Source: Tetradesmus obliquus (taxonomy: Eukaryota; Chlorophyta; Chlorophyceae; Sphaeropleales; Scenedesmaceae). Taken from it: a DNA stretch of 64,000 bases. The translations under genes were made by a program, and so were the position numbers. The notes under the pieces were generated by a model. That model saw only the letters and a list, made by a program, of their open reading frames with translations. It made no database searches and was not told the DNA's origin. Below, one piece after another: positions 13,555-23,008 of this stretch (position 1 is its first letter; each line of letters starts with the position of its first letter). The stretch covers positions 1,347,001-1,411,000 of the forward strand of contig CP126195.1 of the NCBI GenBank assembly GCA_030272155.1. The letters are read 5' to 3'.

Positions 13555-14275
13555 ACCTTCATGGCAAGCCCTGACACCACATGTAGTCGCGCGTCTACGT
13601 TGTAAACTGGCACATGGCACATGGGCGCTGTCCGTTATCATCTGGCAGCTGTTCTGTGCCCGCCTTCAACACACAGGCCGCCACTGCTGCTGCTGCTGCG
13701 CCTCACCGACACTCATCTAATGTATCACATTGTGTCTGTAACATGTAAACTTTCATTTTCTGCAGGCTGTGCTGGGCCGCCACTCGCACAAGTTCAGCGG
13801 CGTGCTCAACGGCATCGACCAGCACATGTGGAGCCCCAGTGACGACCCGCTGCTGCCGCCCTGGGGCCACTACAGCGCAAATGACACACGCGGCAAGGCG
13901 GTGTGCAAGGCCGCGCTGCTGGGCGAGCTGGGCATGCCGCACACAGACCCCGCCACAGCAGAAGGTGCGTTGTGCTGTACGCTGCTGCGAACCAGCTTGC
14001 ACAGTAGATGTGGCGCAAGCAAGCAAGTCTGTGTGGAGCAAGCAAGCAGGGCGGTGTGCAAGGCAGCGCTGCTGGGCGAGCTGGTCATGCCGCACACAGA
14101 CCCGGCCTCTGCAGAAGGTGCGGGTGTCTGAGGTGGCATGTTGCATTGCTGGACACTGCTGCCTCACCGCATGCCGAAGTGGGGCACCATAGCGCGTACT
14201 GCTTGTGGTGAGGGAAAGTGAGTAGCTGACTGCCACAGAAGGATGTGTTGCGCTACTGTTGTCTAAGGCTAACGC

Positions 14276-14322
<47 letters not shown>

Positions 14323-16076
14323 AGGCGGCGTGGGCCGGCCACTGGTGGTCATCATCAGCCGGCTGACGCAGCAGAAGGGGCTGCCGCTGATGCTGCACGG
14401 CATGCAGGTGGGGCAGGAACAAACTGGCATTGCGCTACCCATCAACAACAGCAGCAACAGCCACTAAGACTATGTTACACTGCAACAGTCACATGTTGCC
14501 AAACTGCTGCGCCGTAGCCTTTGCTAGCTGGCAACTGTTACTGTATGTGCGTGCACATGCAGGGGCATCCGCCTGCTAACCTTGAGGCGCGCACAAAGCC
14601 ACTCACGCTACTGCTGCTGCTCATTCTGCCGCTGCTGCTGCTGCTGCTGCCGCCTGCAGGTGGCGCTGTCGCGGGGCGCGCAGCTGATAGTGCTGGGCAG
14701 TGCCAGCGAGCCTGAAGTCGCAAAGCAGTTTGAGGCGCTGCAGGCGGCATACCACGGCGGCCCTGATGCGCGCATCATCCTGCGATACGATGAGGGCCTG
14801 GCACACAGGTGTGCGGCAGGGTTGTCTATCCTGCACTCCCTGGTGTTGCTGTCACACTGTGGTGCTGCTGCTGTGTGGGTGGTTGCAGGCCCGCTGCCTG
14901 CTGCAATGTGCGGTGAAGCGTGTTCTCGTTGGTGGTTCTTGCCTCATCATGTGCCCATTCTGCTGGCTAAGCCTTCCTCGTTGCGTCCCCTGCTCAAGTG
15001 CGTGCTGAGGCATTGAGCTTAATACACAACACCGATGTGTTGCCTGCTTGCAGGATTTATGCTGCTGGCGATGTCATCCTCATCCCCAGCTTCTTCGAGC
15101 CGTGTGGGCTCACGCAGCTCATCGCGCTGCGCTACGGCACCATCCCCGTGGTCAACGCCACAGGGGGGCTGGCCGACACGGTGAGGCGCTGGCGGGGCAG
15201 CAGCTGGTATTGGTTGCCGTGCAACTTGCATCCTTCTAGATGCCGCATGGATGCATGCATGCTGCGTGCACATGGGCGGCAAGCCTCGTGTCTGTACCAT
15301 GCGGCTGACATACTGTGCAGCTGGTGGTGATGACGTGGGCGCTGCTGCCTTTTGGGCAGCAGGAGCAGGGCTAGCAGTTGCATTGAGTGTGTGTCGCATG
15401 CATGCGTCAGGCTCTGCATGCACTTAGTCACCATTGTAACATGCTGCTGCCTGTGCCGCTGATGTTGGTGGCGTCTCTGCAGGTGCGTGATGTCAGCAAC
15501 GAGAGCGTGCCAGAGGTGGAGCGCAACGGCTTCGTGTTCTAGTGAGTGGCGCTATCCGGGCTGTGTGTGTTGTAACGCATCACCCTGCTTCAGGGGCAGC
15601 TGCTGCTGGCATGCATGCGATAACGCCAACTGTCATGGAATAGGCTTCTGCTTGCATGCGCAGGCCTGTAGCTGTCTCGCAGCAGGGTTGTCTACGTGCA
15701 GCAGCAAGCCTGCTGCATGTGATATATTGTCTTAATCTGCCAGCTGTATTGATTGCGCCGTGTCGTGCACCGTTGCCATGGCTGTTAGTATAAGCATGAT
15801 AAACTTTGCTACCGCTACCTGTCAGGTACAGCCTGGAGTTATGTTCTGCTGCTGATGCTGATCGCACGCTTGGCCTTGTTTATTTGTACCGTGTCGTACT
15901 GCAGCGGCCGCGAGCACGCTGACGTGGAGGGTGCGCTGCACCGGGCGCTGGACGCGTACCAGCACGGCCAGCAGTGGTGGCGCGAGCAGCTGGTGCCCCG
16001 CGCGATGCGGCAGGACTGGTCCTGGAGCCGCAGCGCACACACCTACCTGGACATCTACCGCAGCATCATGCAGTGA
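6971..16076 (+). CDS. Soluble starch synthase (GT5) with CBM25/53-like module, SSIII/SSIV type
   Basis: Transfers glucose from ADP-glucose to growing alpha-1,4-glucan, presumably in the plastid stroma. Exons: 6971-7216, 8173-8321, 8683-8797, (possible 33-nt exon 9003-9035), 9220-9309, 9553-9651, 9963-10082, 10689-10792, 11147-11309, 11559-11672, 11878-11961, 12989-13115, 13415-13506, 13766-13964, 14325-14407, 14660-14808, 15054-15180, 15483-15541, 15905-16076. All phases agree; 763 residues without the micro-exon. Residues 1-82 are Ser/Ala/Arg-rich and lack acidic residues, as in a transit peptide. Residues 83-170 form a starch-binding module ending WDNNDGNNW. The GT5 core starts with [19 protein letters not shown] (the ADP-glucose-binding K-x-GGL motif) and contains [15 protein letters not shown] (about 659-664) and [17 protein letters not shown] and [12 protein letters not shown] resemble SSIV, while the CBM and the DWSW end resemble SSIII. 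Extra exons in the 7217-8172 intron are possible. Confidence 0.93.
8752..8933 (+). repeat. Duplicated 3' end and donor of starch synthase CBM exon
   Basis: The last about 45 bases of the exon ending at 8797 (encoding [13 protein letters not shown]) plus the donor GTGCGGC recur at about 8885-8931. The second copy has a donor but no acceptor of its own, so the exon is complete only at the first copy. Confidence 0.85.
9713..9757 (+). repeat. Diverged downstream copy of a starch synthase exon end
   Basis: Repeats the 3' part of the exon 9553-9651 ([12 protein letters not shown]) and its GAGACG/GTG donor. In the copy the Tyr codon TAC has become TAG, so its use would terminate translation. It is a downstream-type partial copy: exon end plus donor. 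Confidence 0.8.
10357..10692 (+). repeat. Four tandem copies of the KVGGLGDVV exon start
   Basis: The acceptor plus first about 40 bases of the exon starting at 10689 occur at about 10359, 10467, 10570 and 10685, spaced 102-116 bp, each behind TTCTGGCAG- or CTGGCAG-like sequence. Only the last is followed by the rest of the exon ([18 protein letters not shown]). The third copy carries a substitution (GTGGACGGG) and lacks three bases. This is the ADP-glucose-binding loop, so choosing the wrong acceptor would destroy the active site. Confidence 0.85.
11512..11557 (+). repeat. (CCG)n(CTG)n microsatellite at an acceptor
   Basis: A run of GCC repeats passes into CTG repeats and ends CCGCGCAG at the acceptor of the starch synthase exon 11559. 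It stands where a polypyrimidine tract is expected. Confidence 0.8.
12192..13020 (+). repeat. Seven tandem (CTG)n-acceptor-exon-start units in a starch synthase intron
   Basis: The acceptor and 5' part of the exon at 12989 ([15 protein letters not shown]) are present seven times, with GCAG at 12254, 12394, 12507, 12620, 12745, 12879 and 12985 (spacing 106-140 bp). Each unit is introduced by a pure (CTG)n run of variable length, the longest about 16 repeats at 12192-12240. Only the last copy continues into [20 protein letters not shown]. The first copy has V for A, and copies differ at single bases, so they are not read-through duplicates of one sequence. Confidence 0.9.
14048..14126 (+). repeat. 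Downstream copy of the end of a starch synthase exon
   Basis: About 75 bases encoding [22 protein letters not shown] plus the G/GTGCGGG donor repeat the last part of the exon 13766-13964 with several substitutions (G to V, T to S). It has a donor but no acceptor. Confidence 0.85.
14278..14324 (+). repeat. (CTG)n microsatellite forming an intron 3' end
   Basis: About 15 uninterrupted CTG units ending in CTGCAG at the acceptor of the starch synthase exon 14325. One of many such tracts; others with the same placement lie at about 9509-9552, 40025-40059, 41961-41989, 42456-42501 and 46990-47030. Confidence 0.9.
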
Positions 16077-18162
16077 GCGCAGTGCGGGCGTCACTGCAGC
16101 CGCAGCGAACTGCAATCGGCAACATGCAGTGCGGGTGTCTGCTGCAGCAGCACAGTGCAGTTGGGGCTCTTGCTGAAGCATCATGCAGTGAAGGCGCCTA
16201 CTGCAGCAGCAGCAGCAGCAAGCAGGGAGGGCATGTGCCGCAGCAGCAGCAGCAGCAGAAGGTGGTGGGTGTGGGGGTGGTGCATGTGGCATGTCAAACT
16301 GGCTGGGAGACATCTGCAGCAGCAGGGGATGCTCTTTGCAGCAGCGGCGGCTGCAGCAGCAAGTGGTGCATGCAGGTGTGGGTATGGCTTGTTTGTGTGT
16401 GAGGGAGTGTGGCATGTGCGCCGTGTGCGGCGCTGTACAACATTTGTGCATGGGGTGAGTGTCTTGCAGCGGCGAGTGTGTGCTAAGAAGAGTTCGGCAG
16501 TAGCCAGCTGTTGGCGTGAGCATTTGTAGCTTGTAGTGGAGTGGTAGGTTGCCGTCTTTCCGCCACATATGATCAGTATGCGAAGAAGGGTGCGGTTGAT
16601 GTAGCCGGCTTGGTTGCGTGGCATTTTGTGTGGTAGCACTTGTAGTTTACCAGGTGTTTTGCAGTGTAGGGCATCGGGTGCATTGTACGCTTTAGTTCAG
16701 CAATGCAGTGGCATCAGCGCTGGGGTGTCGGTCTACGCCTCAGGGTGAGCCGCGCGTTATGCTTGATAGATACAGCTCAGCAGCGTCAAGCCCGAGTAGC
16801 ATGCCTAGGGCTCTTGCAGGCATTGTGTGTGTGCGGCCACGTGGCTGCACATTAGGGTGATGGCAGAGTGTAGCAGCTGCAGGCTGTTCAATGCTTGCTT
16901 ACAGCCATCATACATGCAATATGGAGAGGTTGTGGCGGATATCAGGCTGGTGGCAGAGTCCAGCAGCTGCAGGCTGTTATTCTCCTGCTTACAATCACAA
17001 TTCAATCAACATGGATGGTATTGTGTGTAGTGGTCAACCCAGTGATGGCGTCTTTGGTGTTCTGTGTGCGGCCCCGAGGCTGCAAACAAAGCTTGTTTCA
17101 TCTGCGGGCTCAACTTCCATCAAACTAACAGCACAAAGCAAACAGCAGTTGGCTTCACTGGGTAGTGTTTGCCTGTCAGCATCGGCTGGCGTGTTGGCCC
17201 GCTGGCCCTGCAATGGCAGGCAGCGGTGCAGCACACAGCTTATTCTTCACTGTTAATATTTGATTCGCTCATCTGCAACATCTGCAACATCTGCAACATC
17301 TGCAACATCTGCGCGTGTGTGTATGTCCCTGGGCTCCTTGCCAGGTGGTATGGTGGTATCTTTGTTTGCTGGTGTGCTGGCTCCCATCTGGCACGCTGGA
17401 GCAGGTTGCGCTGATGGCTGCACTGCTGTGATGCATACTACAACTGTATGTGGCACAACACAGTAAAACGCTTGTGTCTAGCATGCACAATTGGCGCGTA
17501 CATTTCATGCATGTGGTTGTATGCACTCCAGTTTTATGTGCATCATGTGCGTGCATATTCAAGGCCAATTGCTCTGAGGCTCGAAGCTTTCTTGAATGCC
17601 ACATTCGGCTCTTCAAAGGGCTGGTGGCCCTGAGGCTTTTTCCTTTGTTGGTTCTGGCTGCATGTGTGGTTGAACGTGTTGGCTGGAAGGAGAGTGCAAC
17701 AGCCGGACTGGAGCCTGGAGACGATGCTTCGCAGCATGTTTCTTTTAGCAGCAAAACTCATCATACACCGATTGCTGAGCGTGTGTACTGCCTACAGACT
17801 GTGGCTCCTTGCAGGCACACTTGTTGCATGCCGTCTTGTGTTGCCAGCATGCAGCACACCAACATGCAGCAATGCTTGCTTGAGCTGGCTGCTAGCAGTG
17901 CTCAATGCACCGAACAGTATCTCAGATACGCTCTGGAGGCACGAGCGCTGAGAGCTGCAGCTCCAGCAGCTGCTTCGCAAGCAACAACTGCTCTGGGGGC
18001 CTGAGGGACATGCGCTCAGGGCCAACGCCTCAACAACGCTTTATTTGCTTGACTAGTTCTATTTCAGTTTCCCTTGCGTGTTTAAGCGTGTTGCTGGCCA
18101 CACGCGGCTGAACGATTTGATAAGCTGCCCGCCAAACTCCCACGGAGCTGGCACAAGGTCCC
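16077..18162. other. Intergenic region with short repeats
   Basis: About 2.1 kb after the starch synthase stop, with no exon chain I can support. At 16860-16990 a roughly 100-bp segment containing TGGCAGAGT-AGCAGCTGCAGGCTGTT is present twice. At about 17272-17312 a 9-bp unit (ATCTGCAAC) is repeated about 4.5 times. Open frames on both strands have no recognisable motif. Some of this must be 3' UTR and the promoter of the gene at 18264. Confidence 0.4.
17272..17312. repeat. 9-bp tandem repeat (ATCTGCAAC)n
   Basis: Four perfect consecutive ATCTGCAAC units plus a partial fifth, in an intergenic segment. The minus strand reads as a Val-Ala-Asp repeat (VADVADVAD), which is an artefact of the 9-bp period. 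Confidence 0.9.
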
Positions 18163-18170
18163 TATAAAAG
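18163..18170 (+). promoter_or_regulatory. TATA box (TATAAAAG)
   Basis: A canonical TATAAAAG lies 94-101 bases upstream of the ATG at 18264, in a short AT-rich leader. This is the clearest core promoter in the window and marks the gene as plus-strand with a 5' UTR of roughly 65-70 bases. Confidence 0.75.
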
Positions 18171-18263
18171 GCCCACAAGTTTCACAGCTGAAACACATGA
18201 GAAAATCTTCGTCATCTTGCAGCTCTTTTTTCTTACAACAACTTTCAATTCAATTCAAGCAAG

Positions 18264-19218
18264 ATGATGAAGGTTTCCCGCCCTGTCTGCGCCATGGCCG
18301 CGCACAACCGTGGCTGCGGCAAGGGTGCTTACACGAAAGGCAACTATAAGAACGAAACCATCAAGTCCCGCGTTGGCAGCACCACCCAGGCCCTGCTGAA
18401 GCCTGCCACGGAGGTGCCAGCCTGGGACTTTCCGGTGTCCGCGAAAACATACGAGCTCTTCTTTGTTGCCCTATGCGTCATCCTGGTGATTTGCATCCTC
18501 GAAGGCCACCAATGGCATCAGCAGCGAGCATGCTTGGCCGCAGGTGAGAGCGGGTTGGCAGCAGTAGTACAGCTTCTGACAAGCAGCAGCATGGGCCGAG
18601 TGCTGACAGAGACCATCCAGCAGCCCGCCTGCAAACTTTTTTCAATTGTAACCGTAGTTCTCAAACATTGCAAACTATCACATGCCACGAGCTGTCAAGG
18701 CCATGACTGACGTGCCCTTCCTTCTGTTGTTACTGCTGCTGCAGGTGGAGTGGCCCATTGATGAGGAGTTTGAGGCAGCAGGCCGGCCCTTCACCACCAC
18801 CACCACTGCCACCGCCACCGCCACCACCAGCCTTCCAGATGACACTGCGTCCAACCTGCTGCCTGCTACCACTGGCGACAGCCTGCCTGTGCCAACCAAC
18901 AGCAAGCCTGCAACAGACCCTGCTGTGATGGCAGCAGCTCCTGCGGTTGCTGTTGTCACCACCTCCACAGTGTTTGTATATGTGGAGGCTGACAGCAGCA
19001 GGGACAGCAGCAGCGACACTGCAGCTGACACACCTAGCCACATCTACGCACCCAAGCAGCAGCCTGATGTAGCGGCAGCAGCAGCAGCAGCAGCAGTGGT
19101 GGTGGCGGGTGGTGGTGGCAGGCAAGGCAGCAAAGCTTCTGGCTGGCTGCGGCGTGTGTGCAGCAAGCTGTTTGCGTGTGGTGGTGGCAACAGCATGATT
19201 CGGGTGGATGCGCTGTAG
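18264..19218 (+). CDS. Small single-pass membrane protein, unknown; model unresolved
   Basis: The first exon (18264-18543) starts MMKVSRPVCAMAAHNRGC. It has a basic, Gly/Lys/Asn-containing region, then a hydrophobic helix (residues about 64-80, ELFFVALCVILVICIL), and ends at a good donor (CGCAG/GTGAGA). A strong acceptor (TGCTGCTGCAG) lies at 18743. The following open frame (to TAG 19216-19218) is Thr/Ala/Ser-rich and probably disordered. It has a Gly run and a basic Cys-containing tail (WLRRVCSKLFACGGG). The obvious donor leaves phase 1, but that frame needs phase 0. The simple splice therefore gives only about 97 residues, ending at a TGA near 18757. Either another donor or exon is used, or the second frame is a separate unit or a decayed tail. 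No family recognised. Confidence 0.5.
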
Positions 19219-20930
19219 CCACCTACCATGCCTGGCAAGGCTTTTGCCATGGTTTACAGTTGTTTTGGTCTCCTGTTGTCTGGCGATTGTTGTTGGACTT
19301 GGATTTGGTTCGTGGTTTTATTGGCATTGTTTGTTGTAGTTTGTCGCTTGCATGCATACGCACTGCGGCTGGGCTGTGTCTGCTTTCTTGTTTGTGTGGC
19401 CCTGTCTCAAAAGCAAGCTGGCCGGATCCGTGGGGTGCCCTCTGTACAACGTGGATCCTTCCGGCTTTGTACTTTTGAGACATGCCATACAGGATTGAAC
19501 AATTTGACGTATAAAGTTTACTAAAGGCTTTCTGATCTCAGACAATGGTGTACAATGGGTTCATCCAGTGAACCTTTCCAGCTTGCTTGGACATGCGAGT
19601 GCTGTTGCCCCTGGCGCACCATCCCAGCAGCTGGTGGCTTGCTAGGTCCAGTTGATGTTGTTGCGAGTGTAGAATGTTTCTGAACACCTAATCCAGCAGC
19701 GCTTGCATGCAGATGGACGGAGCAGCGGTGGGAACCTGCAGTGCATGCATGCAGCGCTGTCTCTTTCACAGCGCGCACCATGTTGTGTCATCAGCGCCCT
19801 TGCTAATTGATGGCTTGATTAGGGCTGGCTTGATGTGTAACAACATATATAGACAAAATACAAGCCGACTTGACAGGGCAATGCACGGGCATTCACCTCC
19901 AACTGCGCTTGAATATATTCCTTGACTCTGGCGGCCAGTGCGAATCACGTGCCAGGCTGGGCTGCTATGGAGTGATAACAAACAACCCCACAGGCAATAG
20001 CGCTGGCAGCAGCCAGTGCAATATTGAGAGAGGATAAATACATAATACTGCTGCACCACATGTGTTCCTGCGTAATCAACTTTCTCGGCAGCTGCTGTGC
20101 TAAATGCGCTGCTTTGTCTCGCAGCTGCAGGGCATGGCAGCTGCCCCGCACGCGCTGCCAGAAGCGCACAGCGGCATCAGCTGAATCTGTACATATGTGG
20201 GCTTAAGGCATGTGTCGGCGGTTGGCTGGCCTGTGTGTGCGCTGTTCCATCTTTGCAGCCAGCCAGAGATGTTTGCAGCAGCCAGGACAGCAGGCCATGT
20301 GCAGCGCTACAGCTGCGTACACTGCTGTGCCCGCCTAAACCGGTTTAGGCAGGTACCTTTAGGCAGGTACCTGCCAGGGAAGGTATTTGGGCAGCTGCAG
20401 TTAATGCATGCCATTATCGTCTACAAGAGAGGTCTGTCGTGGCGATGTGTGCTGTAAGTGAACCAGCAGCAGCACAGTTGCACTCAGACTGGACATGCAA
20501 CTATCCATGTGGTCATGCACACACGGCTACAGGGCACAAATCGCTGCGAATTTTAAGCGAATGCAAGCGATGTAAATTTAAAACGGGCATTACGATGATT
20601 CGGAGCGTTGTCGACGGATTGCGAAAGGCTCGGAAGGTCGTGACGGGTTCAAACTGCCCAAACTGCATGCATGCTAGCTGCAGCTGCACGACCTTCAGGT
20701 TGGCAACCTTCATCTCGGTCACGTCAACCACCTGCTGTAGCTTCACCTGCTGAATGATGTTGTTTATCGATGTAATGTGCCCCTATATCAGGTCAACCGC
20801 CCAGCATGATCATCATCCAGTACACACATTCAAGGTTGATCTACATCGTCTGTCCTCTACGTTCCTCTGAGATCGACGCAACAGTTCGTCTGCCATCTTT
20901 TCGACCTGAACAATAGCAGCAATCAGATCC
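19219..20930. other. Region with possible small minus-strand exons
   Basis: No solid gene. On the minus strand, 20190-19948 reads VRFWQRVRGSCHALQLRDKA and ends in a hydrophobic stretch (LNIALAAASAIACGVVCY) and a stop, which looks coding. Segments at 20932-20845 (MDLIAAIVQVEKMADELLRR) and about 20746-20690 (VKLQQVVDVTEMKVANLK) also look coding. I could not join all of them in phase, and the first overlaps the start of the LysM gene head-to-head. They may be exons of one short membrane-anchored protein. Confidence 0.3.
20333..20376. repeat. Pair of perfect palindromes
   Basis: An 18-bp perfect palindrome (GCCTAAACCGGTTTAGGC, 20333-20350) is followed by a 14-bp one (GGCAGGTACCTGCC, 20363-20376). 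The connecting TTTAGGCAGGTACC is itself a partial repeat. The location is intergenic. Could be a protein-binding site or a cruciform; function unknown. Confidence 0.7.
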
Positions 20931-21960
20931 ATGAAGTCGACTTCGGCCTGTGCTTTGTTGGCAGCAGCTGTGCTGCTGCTCGCCGGGACAGCCCGCGCGG
21001 ACTGCCCCGATCGTGACGTCAGGTGCCGCATCCCAAATGCAGAATGGCTGGTGCAGGTAGGTGTTATACCTATTTTCTTATCTTATTCAACGCTGGCACA
21101 AAGATGCTTGCACGTGGCCAGTAGCTCTAGCAAGGGAGCTGATAAGTGCACCAGATGCTGCAGCAGCTGCACGCATACATGATCATGCACACCTCATGAG
21201 GTGTGTGTGCTGTACGCAGCTGGTGCAATAAACGGCCCTGAGCACACCCACGTGGCAGTGACTTTCAGCTAATGCTTGTTATGTTCTGTTCATACTGATG
21301 TGACTGTGCTTCGGGTACACTACATCTGCCTGCTTGCAGCAATATCCACTTGATGATCCGTGCTTGACTGCTCAGCTGCCGTGGTGGCACGAAAGCTGAT
21401 CCATTGCCATCGAGTAGTATGATCGAACCTAGCTGCAACAGATACGCTGGCTGATACTTCCGTGCGGTTTTCTACTGCACTGCTGCTGCCTGCAGGAGTC
21501 CAGCAGTGGCTGCGAGGGAGGCGGCACAGTGGATGTCGGCTTTACTGGAAACGTGCCCAGCGGCAGTGTCGGCATCAGCGGCAAATGTTACAAAGCATAC
21601 AAGGAAACCGACGGCACCTACATGATCCCCATGGGCTCGTTCAGCACAGGCACCTGTTACCAATACCGCTTTCCGGATATGAGTGTTTCGGAGAGCTGCA
21701 GGCCGTGCAGTTCTCTGGTCGAGCAGTGCTCTGCAAGGGTTCCTGGCTGCAGGAAGTGCGACAGGACATGCACCTACAGCCACACCGTTGTGTCTGGTGA
21801 TGACTGCTGGGCTATTGCGAATGACCACGGCATGACGGTTGAGACGATGCAGCAGATGAACCCTGGACTGAACTGCGACCCGCTGCAGATTAATGAGAAG
21901 ATTTGCTTGGCCATGGGTGACGGCGCGTGCACTGATGTGTGTGAGGGCCGCTTTGTGTAG
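20931..21960 (+). CDS. Secreted LysM-domain protein
   Basis: Exons 20931-21056 and 21496-21960 join in phase 0 for 196 residues. The first encodes a signal peptide (STSACALLAAAVLLLAGTARA, probable cleavage after ARA) and the start of a Cys-containing mature chain. The second has a Cys-rich segment (about residues 50-125; RPCSSLVEQC, GCRKCDRTC) followed by a LysM module (YSHTVVSGDDCWAIANDHG through INEKICL). LysM binds N-acetylglucosamine-containing glycans such as chitin or peptidoglycan, so an extracellular or cell-wall carbohydrate-binding role is likely. Cys residues inside the LysM fit a disulphide-stabilised secreted form. No catalytic domain is visible. The short C-terminus (GDGACTDVCEGRFV) is partly duplicated downstream. 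Confidence 0.85.
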
Positions 21961-22078
21961 GTTGAACAGTGCTTGCAAGCACTTCCTACTGCCCCCTTGG
22001 GTTTCAATTCAGCTGGCAGCCCCTTGGCCATGGGTGATGGTGCTTGCACCGATGTGTGCGAGGACTGCTTTGTGTAGA
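21895..22078 (+). repeat. Duplicated 3' end of the LysM gene
   Basis: The last about 55 bases of the LysM coding sequence (LAMGDGACTDVCE-FV, ending TTTGTGTAG) and the following GTTGAACAGTGCTTGC-like sequence recur at about 22021-22100 as CTTGGCCATGGGTGATGGTG. The copy keeps an in-frame TAG. Here the final-exon end, rather than a splice site, is what was duplicated. Confidence 0.8.
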
Positions 22079-23008
22079 TTGCAACGAACAGTGCTTGCTG
22101 CTGTGTCGTTGGGCTCATTGGCTCCCCAACGGGCGAGGTTACTTCCAAAATGTGGGTAGTTTTGCATGAAGCTGGCTGCCTTGTGGCTGCTAGTTTAGTG
22201 TACTGTGCATGCGCTGTTGCTTGACATCGCTGTGTACAGCAGTGTTTTGAGGCAGTACAGGGGTTGTAGGTCAGAAGCTGCGGTACGTGGGCAGCACTTT
22301 TGAGGCAGTACCAACGGTACATCTAGTAGGATAGCCACGATACTGTACCAATGTCACAGTGGTGTGTATTTTGTGCAGTGATGGGAGCTGTCAAGAGTTT
22401 TTAGAGTCGGTGCCACAGCTTGGCATCCGCAGTAGGATTCAAGCAGCACACATGACTTTAAGCCATGCGAAGTTGACAGATCAACAGCCTGTTATTGCTG
22501 AGCTGTTAAAATTATTGCCTGAGCTGCAATAATTATTGCCGGCAATACTGCGAAGCCAGGCCGTGCATTTGCACCCGCATCTCATGTTACCACTCAGATC
22601 GTGCAGACCACTTTTGAACAACAAGTGAACTGGCAGCAAGGTGATGCGCGCAGCAGCGCTTGTGCAGCTGCATAGTTCAGGGAGCGACGATGCATAGGGG
22701 CTGAGGCAGCAAGTGCTCTTGCCTCCTACTGCATGCGACTGCCACGCAGTGGTGTGCGCTGAGCCATGCAGTTGAAAAGTGTAACATGCATGGAGTAACA
22801 GCCACATGCAACACCTGGCTTGCAAGCAGCAGCTAGCTGCTGATGCCTGTCACTGCTGCTGACCTTGGGTGCACGTGGCATCTTTAGCCACCTGACATCA
22901 CTCGCTATCCATGCTGCTGGCTCCTGGAATGTAGCTCGTCACCCGCAGCTCATGCTGCAGGGGGCAGCATGTCAGCATGCCGTCATTGATGCTGCTGCGG
23001 CCTCTGCA
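22079..23008. other. Convergent intergenic region
   Basis: About 0.9 kb between the 3' ends of the LysM gene (plus) and the TruA gene (minus). It should contain both 3' UTRs. An imperfect GAGCTG-AATTATTGCC repeat pair is at 22498-22545. Near 22905-23035 a GATGCTGCTGGC-(A/T)CCTGG-ATGTA motif occurs twice, the second copy covering the TruA stop region, again a duplicated gene end. Confidence 0.45.
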
